Below are positions 8,406-15,912 of a stretch of DNA of 64,000 nt, in pieces. The translations under genes and the position numbers were made by a program. The first letter of the stretch is position 1; each line of letters begins with the position of its first letter. The notes under the pieces were generated by a model. It was given only the letters and a program-made list of their open reading frames with translations, was not told where the DNA came from and did not search any database. The DNA comes from Oscillibacter faecalis_A. Its GTDB lineage: Bacteria; Bacillota; Clostridia; Oscillospirales; Oscillospiraceae. The stretch is from NCBI RefSeq assembly GCF_029218125.1, contig NZ_JARFXX010000003.1, positions 124,001 to 188,000 of the forward strand, given 5' to 3'.

Positions 8406-11400
8406 TGGAGAATCTTCCAGAGAACGTACATAATAGCCCGTCTGTCCCCACTCCATCATATACAAATATTGCCGATGGCTATCAAGCAGCCTTAAAAGTC
8501 GTCGATGATGTGGTTCTAAAGAATTATGTTTCAGAACTTTCCAACATGGAAATCGTTCCATTGAGCAAGAGCGTACTGGAATCAAATATACGAGACAATG
8601 TTCGCTTTTTCAAAATCACAGAAATGGTTTATGAAAAAGACGAATTGGCTACTTACAAATTTGCAAGCGTATTCAACGCATTGTCCATTACTGATAGTGC
8701 GGTTTTCATCATCATAGATAGTGATGGTGTCAAAACAGATTTCTATATGGGTGTTCGATCTCTGGACGAATATAGAACCATAAGTTCCCTGAAAAACACC
8801 GTAGAAAACGCAATGAAGGGTCAATTCCCCGGCATAAAAACTTTTGACGATTATACTGTCGAGGATATGGAAGCAATACTTGACAAAATCAAAGCCAAGA
8901 GTATTTCTGCCGTTTCTTGCGTTGCTAACAATAAGGCGCATGATGGTGCCACAAACCAAAACTTCGTACAGGGACTTGAAAAACTGGTGTTGTCCATGCA
9001 GGGTGAAAAATACACCGGGATCATCATTGCAAATAGTACCACACAAGCCCAACTGAGAGAACTGAGAAAGGGCTATGAAGCTGTTTATACGCAATTATCT
9101 GCGTTTGCAAGCACCCAAGTCAACTATGTAAGCAATAATGCCTCTAACTATTCCATGGCAGAGACCAAGGGAAACAGCAGTGCCAAAACACATACTGATA
9201 ACTGGTCCGAATCGAAAACTCAGTCAGAGACAAGCGGTTCATCTACATCCCATTCTGTATCCAGTGAAAACGTTGCTGGCAAAACGATCAAGGGAGTTGC
9301 AGCTGCCGCATCCATCCTTGGTGCAGCTCTTGCCATACCAACAGGTGGTCTAAGTAGTTTGGCGGTTGGTGGCGTTGTTTCTGGCGGACTCGGAATGTTA
9401 AGTTCTGCAATCAGTAAAACTGTATCTGATTCTACTTCTACAAACGAATCCGTTACAAATAGCTTTTCAACAGTCAAAGGTTCCAGTGATGGAACTACCG
9501 ATACCGTAAATTACGGGATTTCTAAGACAGAGGGCTATACCAAAGGGATCTCTGAGGGCATGACGCTGACGCTCCATGACAAATCCATTGAAGATACGCT
9601 TGAAAGAATCAATAAACAACTAAAGCGTATTGATGAATTTGAGAGTTTGGGCATGTATGAGTGTGCGGCATACTTCCTCTCTGATGATCAGTACGCCGCC
9701 GAAGTGGCTGCATCGACATATAAGGCATTGATGCGTGGTGAGAACTCCGGCGTAGAAATCGCTGCAATCAATTCCTGGGGCGAGTACCAAAAAGATAAAA
9801 CTCAGTTAATTGGGCAGTATGTAAAGAATTTCATTCACCCTGTTTTTCGCTATAATGGAGTCGCTGGAGAAATCGAAGTAACACCTTGTTCTTTGGTCAG
9901 TGGCAATGAGTTGGCAATTCACATGGGATTGCCAAGACATTCTGTTTGTGGTCTGCCTGTTATTGAACATACTGATTTTGGAAAAGAGATTGTAACCTAC
10001 GATAGAACGAAACAATCTTCCGCCATTAACCTTGGCAATATTTTCAATATGGGTAACGTATGCAACAACAAGGTATCGTTGAACCTAAACAGCCTTGCAA
10101 TGCACACATTTATTACAGGATCTACCGGTTCTGGTAAGAGTAACACAGTATATGAAATCGTTCGTCAACTTGATAACTCTGGTATAAACTATCTGATTAT
10201 CGAGCCGGCAAAAGGCGAATATAAGAATGTATTTGGAAATTCGCCTGATGTCCGAGTTCTGGGAACCAACCCGCAGTTTACAGACTTGCTTCGGATTAAC
10301 CCATTTAAATTTCCTAAAGGCATCCACATTCTTGAACATATTGACCGTCTTGTTGAAATTTTTAATGTGTGCTGGTCAATGTACGCTGCGATGCCCGCTG
10401 TCCTGAAGGATGCCATTCTTCAGGCATACCAATCCTGCGGATGGGAACTCTCAGATTCTACTAACCAATATTCGGATAACTTGTTCCCTACTTTTGGCGA
10501 CCTGCTCACAGAACTTGTAGATGTAATTCAGCACTCTGCATATTCAGAAGAAGTGAAAAGCAACTATACCGGCTCTCTCGTAACAAGAATTAAGTCACTC
10601 ACCAACGGACTAAATGGACAGATTTTCGCAGCAAACGAAGTTGATAATACTGAACTGTTTGATGGAAAAGTGATCATAGATATTAGTCGTGTAGGTTCTA
10701 CTGAAACGAAGTCTCTTATTATGGGAATCCTAATTATGAGGCTAAGTGAGCATAGAATGTCTACTTGTAACGACATGAATATTCCATTGCATCATGTCAC
10801 GGTTCTTGAAGAAGCACATAACATTCTTAAAAGGACATCCACTGAACAAAACCCCGAAGGATCCAATATTGCTGGCAAATCTGTTGAAATGCTTTCCAAT
10901 GCTATTGCAGAGATGAGGACTTACGGCGAGGGATTTATTATTGCAGATCAGTCACCGAGTGCTGTAGATATTTCTGCAATCAGAAACACTAACACCAAAA
11001 TCATAATGCGACTTCCTGACGAGCAGGATCGTAGACTCGCTGGCAAATCCGCAGGTCTTAGAGACAATCAGTTAGATGAAATCGCTAAGCTGCCGAAGGG
11101 GGTTGCAGTGGTCTACCAGAATGACTGGCTTGAACCAGTTCTCTGTAAGATAGGAAAATTCCGTGGAGAGGAACATCGTTATCAGAGAGAAGCCCAAAAC
11201 TGCACCACTTTCTCTTGTAACAGAGCAACGGCGCTTATTCAGAACCTGCTAAATAAGACCGCTGGCGAAAGACTCGACATGAATCTCAGCGAATTGTCTG
11301 CATGGATAATCGGCATGGATATTCCGTCTCACACGAAAATCTCTGCACTTAAAGCCCTTAGACTCAATGGCTCGTGTACCTTAGGTGATATCAGCCCTGT

Positions 11401-11635
11401 AATATACGATTTAATCTACTCCCCTTCTGTTGAAAAGGAGGCTGAAGAAGCAGATTCTATCGAAGAATGGAAGAATGTGCTGGTATATGCAAATAATTCT
11501 GCGCTGGCTGACTTGAATGAACAAGATCAAAATGTTGCTGTTGAGTGTATCTTGCGTGAGCAAATTGAACGCTTTGGCAAACCATCAGAATATTTGGATA
11601 CGTGGCGGAAATTTCTCAAGAGAGAGGTGATGTGA
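8405..11635 (+). CDS. Large HerA/VirB4-type ATPase (DUF87-like) with membrane-associating N-terminal half
   Basis: A 1076-residue protein. The C-terminal half is a HerA/FtsK-superfamily P-loop ATPase: Walker A GSTGSGKS at 572-579, Walker B-like VTVLEEAHN at about 798-806, and ADQSPSAVD followed by RLPDEQDRR, as in HerA and VirB4 motors. The N-terminal half (1-470) is not one I recognise. It has a Ser/Thr-rich stretch (about 250-290) and two Gly/Ala-rich hydrophobic segments near 295-340 that could insert in membranes. The ATG overlaps the preceding stop and its own stop overlaps the next ATG (TGATG), so translation of the last genes is probably coupled. HerA ATPases in defence systems commonly partner with nucleases, which fits the nuclease encoded next. 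Confidence 0.8.
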   Translation: MENLPENVHNSPSVPTPSYTNIADGYQAALKVVDDVVLKNYVSELSNMEIVPLSKSVLESNIRDNVRFFKITEMVYEKDELATYKFASVFNALSITDSAVFIIIDSDGVKTDFYMGVRSLDEYRTISSLKNTVENAMKGQFPGIKTFDDYTVEDMEAILDKIKAKSISAVSCVANNKAHDGATNQNFVQGLEKLVLSMQGEKYTGIIIANSTTQAQLRELRKGYEAVYTQLSAFASTQVNYVSNNASNYSMAETKGNSSAKTHTDNWSESKTQSETSGSSTSHSVSSENVAGKTIKGVAAAASILGAALAIPTGGLSSLAVGGVVSGGLGMLSSAISKTVSDSTSTNESVTNSFSTVKGSSDGTTDTVNYGISKTEGYTKGISEGMTLTLHDKSIEDTLERINKQLKRIDEFESLGMYECAAYFLSDDQYAAEVAASTYKALMRGENSGVEIAAINSWGEYQKDKTQLIGQYVKNFIHPVFRYNGVAGEIEVTPCSLVSGNELAIHMGLPRHSVCGLPVIEHTDFGKEIVTYDRTKQSSAINLGNIFNMGNVCNNKVSLNLNSLAMHTFITGSTGSGKSNTVYEIVRQLDNSGINYLIIEPAKGEYKNVFGNSPDVRVLGTNPQFTDLLRINPFKFPKGIHILEHIDRLVEIFNVCWSMYAAMPAVLKDAILQAYQSCGWELSDSTNQYSDNLFPTFGDLLTELVDVIQHSAYSEEVKSNYTGSLVTRIKSLTNGLNGQIFAANEVDNTELFDGKVIIDISRVGSTETKSLIMGILIMRLSEHRMSTCNDMNIPLHHVTVLEEAHNILKRTSTEQNPEGSNIAGKSVEMLSNAIAEMRTYGEGFIIADQSPSAVDISAIRNTNTKIIMRLPDEQDRRLAGKSAGLRDNQLDEIAKLPKGVAVVYQNDWLEPVLCKIGKFRGEEHRYQREAQNCTTFSCNRATALIQNLLNKTAGERLDMNLSELSAWIIGMDIPSHTKISALKALRLNGSCTLGDISPVIYDLIYSPSVEKEAEEADSIEEWKNVLVYANNSALADLNEQDQNVAVECILREQIERFGKPSEYLDTWRKFLKREVM

Positions 11636-12162
11636 TGAATCCCTTTGAAATTAAAGAAGTCCAAGAATTGACAAAGGCATCAAATGAAGTAAATAATAAA
11701 ACGAAAGCCTTTGAAAACAGCAGCAAAGAAGTGAAATCGCCTTGTCATATTCCAACTATTAACGAAGGATTGGAGGGGCAAACATACCCTGGTACAGATG
11801 TCACATATCGAAAACATACATTTATGCTTAATGGCGAAAAAGTAGAAGGTATTTTTCCTGTATTTGATAGCAAATTCGATACCCGCTTGCCAAAGGAATT
11901 GAGAAATGCATCTGATACAGAGCAGTTCAAATACTGCACACAACAGTTGGCAAAGAGAATCGAACAAGATCCTGAATTGGCAAAACAATTTACACCTCGC
12001 CAGTTGGAACAAATAAAAAATGGCGAACCTCGAGTTTCTGGATTAACCTGGCATCACAATGAGATTCCTGGTAAAATGCAACTCGTAGATGCAAACGATC
12101 ACAGTGTCTGTCGTCATACTGGAGGACGAAGCATTTGGGGCGGCGGCTCAGATTGTAGATAG
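11635..12162 (+). CDS. WHH-type (HNH/Endo VII superfamily) nuclease toxin
   Basis: A 175-residue protein. Its C-terminal part has the features of a WHH nuclease toxin domain: SGLTWHHNE with W139-H140-H141, MQLVDANDH, then CRHTGG and a Gly-rich end. In this superfamily the His residues bind metal and cut DNA or RNA. The first ~45 residues are a polar helix, and there is no secretion signal. I chose the ATG at 11635, which overlaps the HerA stop, with GAGAGAGGTG upstream. A SUKH-family gene follows after 10 bases, the classical immunity partner of such toxins. It is the most likely effector of the cassette. Confidence 0.8.
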   Translation: MNPFEIKEVQELTKASNEVNNKTKAFENSSKEVKSPCHIPTINEGLEGQTYPGTDVTYRKHTFMLNGEKVEGIFPVFDSKFDTRLPKELRNASDTEQFKYCTQQLAKRIEQDPELAKQFTPRQLEQIKNGEPRVSGLTWHHNEIPGKMQLVDANDHSVCRHTGGRSIWGGGSDCR

Positions 12163-12172
12163 GAGGATAAAT

Positions 12173-12571
12173 ATGAATATCCAATGGAAATATAAAATTG
12201 AATTAGCAGACGCAAATGTATTTACCGAAATTGAAAACGAACGTCATATTTCTTTTCCAAACGAGTTGAAAGAACTTATCATTGAAGCAAACGCAGCAAC
12301 TCCAGAAAAATATAATTTTATGGTGGGAAGCGTTGAAAAAGTCCTTGGCGCTATACTTTCTTTCAATCGTAACGAATCTGATACGGATTCTGCTTTTGTA
12401 GCTTTAAGTGTTATTTCTGACACCAATCTGGTGCCTTTTGGAATTGACCCATTTGGCAATTATATCTGCTATTCCTTGAAAGATAAATCCGTCGTGTTTT
12501 GGGATCACGAGACAAATGATATTTCTGTTGTAAGCAGTACCCTTTCTGCATTCCTTGAATCTCTATACTAA
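12173..12571 (+). CDS. SMI1/KNR4 (SUKH) family immunity protein
   Basis: A 132-residue protein matching the SUKH fold: an N-terminal ERHISFPNELKELIIEAN helix, the central region LVPFGIDPFGNYICY and the terminal VVFWDHET followed by a last helix SSTLSAFLESLY. SUKH proteins neutralise cognate nuclease toxins of polymorphic toxin systems by direct binding. The start was set at 12173 because AGGAGG lies 7 bases upstream. It is the last gene of the cassette, next to the WHH nuclease, which supports a toxin-immunity pair. Confidence 0.82.
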   Translation: MNIQWKYKIELADANVFTEIENERHISFPNELKELIIEANAATPEKYNFMVGSVEKVLGAILSFNRNESDTDSAFVALSVISDTNLVPFGIDPFGNYICYSLKDKSVVFWDHETNDISVVSSTLSAFLESLY

Positions 12572-12741
12572 ACAGAAAAACAACCTCGATTTCACTCTGA
12601 TAGCTGAGTGACAGGTCGTGTTTCTTGGGAGAATTATTTGGCGCTTTTCTATGCACATGGCAAATGAAACTCTGAGGTAAAATCGGCAATAATCAACGAA
12701 CATCATAATAAATCAAGAATGATAAAGGAGTTGATTTATTT

Positions 12742-13083
12742 ATGATGAATCAAGACGAGTTCAGAGAAGCTGTCATCAATATGCGCCACTCCCCTGCTTC
12801 ATTGGAACGGCGCGGAGAATGCTGGAGCGAAGAGGATAAGGGAAAGCTATCTGAAATGTTTTTCGATAACGTGGGAATTACAGAGATGGCCGTAATCCTT
12901 CAACGCTCGGAAACTGCTATCATGCAGCAGATTGAAAAACAAGATCTGTATGACCGTAAGTTGTATCCGACTCGGCAAAGGAACAATTCTGTGCCTTCCA
13001 AATGCTTATGTGAAGTCTGCGTGGCTGATTCAGCGTTGTGTCCCCTCCGCAGTGGTGGCTGCTGCTGTCAGGAGGGAGAATAA
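12742..13083 (+). CDS. Small putative DNA-binding protein with Cys-rich tail
   Basis: A 113-residue protein I can only partly place. About residues 28-65 (WSEEDKGKLSEMFFDNVGIT...QRSETAIMQQIEKQ) read like a SANT/Myb-like or sigma-type helix-turn-helix. The C-terminus has seven Cys residues (C-L-C-E-V-C, C-P, G-C-C-C) that could bind metal. It is preceded by AAAGGAG and directly abuts the excisionase-like gene, so the two form an operon. Similar small genes accompany integrative elements in gut Clostridia. Confidence 0.5.
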   Translation: MMNQDEFREAVINMRHSPASLERRGECWSEEDKGKLSEMFFDNVGITEMAVILQRSETAIMQQIEKQDLYDRKLYPTRQRNNSVPSKCLCEVCVADSALCPLRSGGCCCQEGE

Positions 13084-13272
13084 ATGCTGGAAGAGTATCA
13101 GGAGATTCTCACCGTAGATGAGGCTTGCGAAATCCTTAGAATCGGATACAACGCCATGTATGAACTGCTGAGCACCGGCAAGCTCAAAGCGTACCGGAAT
13201 GGCAGGGTATGGCGGATTCCAAAGGTTGCCGTGCAGGACTTCATTCTGCGGCAAATCAATTCGCAAAGTTAA
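13084..13272 (+). CDS. Excisionase-like helix-turn-helix protein
   Basis: A 62-residue protein made of one MerR-like HTH_17 domain (LTVDEACEILRIGYNAMYEL, then GKLKAYRNGRVWRIPK), typical of excisionase-family DNA-binding proteins. These bend DNA at attachment sites or act as small regulators in mobile elements. It starts one base after the preceding stop, with GGGAG within the upstream coding sequence, and is followed by a strong terminator. No integrase lies beside it. Confidence 0.8.
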   Translation: MLEEYQEILTVDEACEILRIGYNAMYELLSTGKLKAYRNGRVWRIPKVAVQDFILRQINSQS

Positions 13273-13275
13273 TGA

Positions 13276-13308
13276 AATGGACGCAGGGACGTTCCCTGCG
13301 TCCATTCT
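13276..13308. terminator. Strong bidirectional intrinsic terminator
   Basis: Stem ATGGACGCAGGGA / TCCCTGCGTCCAT with a 3-base loop, between the convergent excisionase-like gene and the AAA ATPase gene, whose stop codon lies at its edge. Confidence 0.8.
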
Positions 13309-14523
13309 TTATTCCCATTTATCCGCCAGAAGAAAATCCCTAATATTCCGGTGCTTAATCCCATTGCGGCTCATGTCGAACTCATCCAGAGACACAACAT
13401 ATTTAGGGTAGTTATCTCTGATGTTATCGTAAACGCCAAACTCCCGATTGATTGTTTCCTCTGAGGCCAGCAGATAGGTCACTTGCACATAGAGCTTTTC
13501 GCCGTGTTTATCGCAAACAAAATCAACTTCTTTGTCTCCATATTTTCCAACCGTTACTGTGTAGCCCCGGCGCAGCAGTTCCAGATACACGATATTTTCC
13601 AAAATGAGATTGATGTCCCGCATATTGCCGCCAAAAACAGCTTCGCGGATGCCATGATCGGCAATATAATACTTCTCATTAGAAGCAAGGATCTGCTTGC
13701 CCTGTAAGTCCTGTCTCTTTACCTGATAGAATAGAAACGCATCACAGCAGTATTTGATATAGTTCAGGATCGTTTCCGGGGCAACGGTACGCTGCTCATT
13801 TTTGAAAAATTTGGACAGCGATGTAGCAGAAAAGGTTGTCCCCACATTCGCCATCACATAGGCCAAAATCCGCCCCAACAAATCAACATCCCGTACCTTA
13901 TTGCGCTGGACAATATCCTTGAGTTGCACGGAATTGAACACATCTGTTAAATATTGACGGGACGGTTCCTCTGCATAGCGGAGATTTGCGAGATATGGCA
14001 TTCCTCCAGAAAGCAGGTACTTTTGAAAACACTGTTGGATTGATGCCTGTGGTGCGATTGGTCGATACAGTTCCAGAAATTCAGCAAAGGAAAACGGGTA
14101 GATTACAAACTCTACATACCGTCCACCCAAGTAGGTTGCCAGTTCACCGGATAGCAGTTTGGCATTGGAACCTGTGATATAGATGTCACAATCCAGCGCA
14201 ACGCGCAGAGAGTTAATGCACTTTTCCCAGTCCTTAACCTCTTGGATTTCATCAAAGAACAAATAGACTTTGCCTTGAATTGTTTCGGCACGGTGCAATA
14301 TTTCCTCATGCAGCACCTGAGCGTTGCACAGATACGCATAGCGCATATCTTCAAAATTGATTGAAATAAACTGCGCTGAATCAATTCCAGACTCTACCAA
14401 TTCCTCTTTTATTAAATCCAGCATGACAGACTTTCCACTGCGTCGGATACCAGTCATCACCTTAATCAATTCACCGCCAATAAATGGCCGGATACGGCTC
14501 ATGTAGAGTTCTCGTTTGATCAT
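13309..14523 (-). CDS. AAA family ATPase with DUF4143 C-terminal domain (first copy)
   Basis: A 404-residue protein of the AAA_14/DUF4143 family. It has an N-terminal P-loop GIRRSGKSV (about 30-38), a Walker B-like YLFFDEIQEV, the sensor region YITGSNAKLLSGE and GRYVEFVIYPFSFAEF. The C-terminal DUF4143 part includes KYYIADHGIRE and the nuclease-fold-like KEVDFVCD...LYVQV. Biochemical role unknown; members are common in accessory regions of anaerobes. The start at 14523 was chosen for GGGAGG 8 bases upstream. A second family member lies at 18135-19343. Confidence 0.85.
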   Translation of the reverse strand: MIKRELYMSRIRPFIGGELIKVMTGIRRSGKSVMLDLIKEELVESGIDSAQFISINFEDMRYAYLCNAQVLHEEILHRAETIQGKVYLFFDEIQEVKDWEKCINSLRVALDCDIYITGSNAKLLSGELATYLGGRYVEFVIYPFSFAEFLELYRPIAPQASIQQCFQKYLLSGGMPYLANLRYAEEPSRQYLTDVFNSVQLKDIVQRNKVRDVDLLGRILAYVMANVGTTFSATSLSKFFKNEQRTVAPETILNYIKYCCDAFLFYQVKRQDLQGKQILASNEKYYIADHGIREAVFGGNMRDINLILENIVYLELLRRGYTVTVGKYGDKEVDFVCDKHGEKLYVQVTYLLASEETINREFGVYDNIRDNYPKYVVSLDEFDMSRNGIKHRNIRDFLLADKWE

Positions 14524-14540
14524 TGGGTATACCTCCCTTC

Positions 14541-14581
14541 TGTATTGTCTTAATTTTAGCACAATACAAATGAAAATTCAA
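14541..14581 (-). promoter_or_regulatory. Promoter and inverted repeat for the first DUF4143 ATPase gene
   Basis: On the minus strand TTGAAT (14576-14581) and TAAAAT (14553-14558) are 17 bases apart. An 8-base inverted repeat TGTATTGT / ACAATACA (14541-14548 and 14561-14568) flanks the -10, a good place for a repressor. Confidence 0.5.
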
Positions 14582-14665
14582 TTGAATTATAGCTTTTTAT
14601 AAGATATAACTTATAAATCAAAAAATGAGGTGTTTTATAAATTATACAGAGAGATTCTATGCTAC

Positions 14666-15139
14666 TCAGTTATAATAGATAGGGATGCTTCTACCATCTG
14701 GCAGGCAGCTTTGAATATGGTATTTATATGATAAATATATAGAATTTTTCCGCAAAAGTCGCTCTCCTGTTGCAAAACTGACCGAATTGACAACAAAATG
14801 GATGTGCCAAAGTCCGGTCTTACCAAAGTGGATGCCGAAAATAACTTGAAAATCAATGGCAAAATAGCCGCAAACTTCGTAAGCCAATGGCATCAACTCA
14901 CCCGCGCTTTTGATCCGCTCAGATTCCCAAGGATTGAAGGCAAGGATGAAATGCAGGAGCTGGCAACCATCTTCTTTAAGCCAAAGCTTCTTCACCAGTT
15001 TCATCTGCTCCGCTGCATGAGCAGGATCAACAGAGAGGCCCCCGATCGTATGGGATTTTGGATAAATGTACTTGTGTACCAGGCAATCAAGAGCATCAGA
15101 GTTTACATAGCTTTCGGGGACTATCTTAAGGCATGGCAT
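14666..15139 (-). CDS. Small relaxase/mobilisation nuclease-like protein
   Basis: A 157-residue protein resembling the N-terminal domain of mobilisation relaxases. The opening MPCLKIVPESYVNSDAL and HTIGGLSVDPAHAAEQM are typical of small gut-clostridial relaxase-like proteins, and LWHIHFVVNSV carries the H-x-H metal-binding motif. It lacks the long C-terminal region of full MobA relaxases and may be a minimal or truncated form. It overlaps the upstream MobC-like gene by 19 bases, the usual mobC-relaxase order. Such proteins nick oriT to start transfer. Confidence 0.7.
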   Translation of the reverse strand: MPCLKIVPESYVNSDALDCLVHKYIYPKSHTIGGLSVDPAHAAEQMKLVKKLWLKEDGCQLLHFILAFNPWESERIKSAGELMPLAYEVCGYFAIDFQVIFGIHFGKTGLWHIHFVVNSVSFATGERLLRKNSIYLSYKYHIQSCLPDGRSIPIYYN

Positions 15140-15390
15140 AGTCCATTAAGCTCCTTTCTAATCTCATTTTTGGTAGTCATATCGGTAATCAGTTCAAGTT
15201 CTGTTTGAATATTGCATATATGAGTCATCGCTGTTCTTAACTCGCCTATATTGGTTGTATTGCATCCAATAATTGCATTGTTTATAAATTCACTTTTACT
15301 GATGCCTTTATTAACCGCATCAATCACTTTCTTATTTGCTTCATCATTTAGTCTTACACTGATTTTTCTGTCCGCTTTTTCTTTCTTCAT
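15121..15390 (-). CDS. MobC-like ribbon-helix-helix relaxosome protein
   Basis: An 89-residue basic protein with a ribbon-helix-helix-like N-terminus (KISVRLNDEANKKVIDAV...SKSEFINNAI) and a helical tail, as in plasmid mobilisation proteins MobC. These bind near oriT and recruit the relaxase encoded just downstream, with a 19-base overlap. GGAGGAT lies upstream of the ATG. Confidence 0.75.
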   Translation of the reverse strand: MKKEKADRKISVRLNDEANKKVIDAVNKGISKSEFINNAIIGCNTTNIGELRTAMTHICNIQTELELITDMTTKNEIRKELNGLCHALR

Positions 15391-15417
15391 TTCTTATCCT
15401 CCTTGTTGCTGACAGCA

Positions 15418-15452
15418 AGAGAGGAATTTGTCGGACAATCCGTTTCCTCTCT
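15418..15452. other. Inverted repeat upstream of mobC, candidate oriT element
   Basis: Arms AGAGAGGAA and TTCCTCTCT spaced by 17 bases, in the short gap before the mobC-relaxase pair where oriT sites of mobilisable elements usually lie. The position is the only support; a transcriptional role is also possible. Confidence 0.3.
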
Positions 15453-15528
15453 TTACTACACTGTTAATTTATTTGTATCTAATTATATAGCTCTGTTTTC
15501 CATTGTAGTTTACCTAATCTTGCATTCA

Positions 15529-15672
15529 TCATTTTATTGACAATATTTTTTCTTTCGCCGCTTCATAAACAGCCTTGCTAATCTCGCCCTTTTGGTAGAG
15601 CCGTTGATTAACGTGAAGCAGAAGCGCTACTCTTTGATTACGGTCAAGTGCTATTCTTTCATGGGTTTCCAT
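15529..15672 (-). CDS. Small SHOCT-like protein of recombinase-type elements
   Basis: A 47-residue frame with the pattern LLLHVNQRLYQKGEISKAVY and then EAAKEKI. This resembles the short helical proteins, related to SHOCT-type domains, found near site-specific recombinases in clostridial elements. The 39-residue frame at 30378-30497 has the same pattern (LHINECLYRKG...LYNHAKAVI). No strong ribosome binding site is visible. Role unknown. Confidence 0.55.
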   Translation of the reverse strand: METHERIALDRNQRVALLLHVNQRLYQKGEISKAVYEAAKEKILSIK

Positions 15673-15864
15673 TAAATGGGGCGCCCCCTCGACTATCGAT
15701 TCGCCGCATCATGTGCGTGCGTTATCGACCTGTTGATGGGGATGTACAAATTTACAAAAGCCACGTGTTTCGGTTTTTTTACACTATCTAAAAAGTCCAA
15801 CTGCCCACTGATTTTATTATGTTCCCACTTAGCTATTCATATATTTCTATCTACTTTTACATTT

Positions 15865-15893
15865 TTTATGGTACACTTATATTTATGGTACAC
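15865..15893 (+). repeat. Iteron-like direct repeats
   Basis: TTTATGGTACAC occurs at 15865-15876 and again at 15882-15893, 17 bases apart in register, about 20 bases before the start of the D5-like replication gene. Short direct repeats in this position resemble plasmid iterons or autorepression sites. A 10-base GGGGCGCCCC palindrome lies further upstream at 15677. Confidence 0.4.
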
Positions 15894-15912
15894 GCTTTGG
15901 GGAGGATATTTT

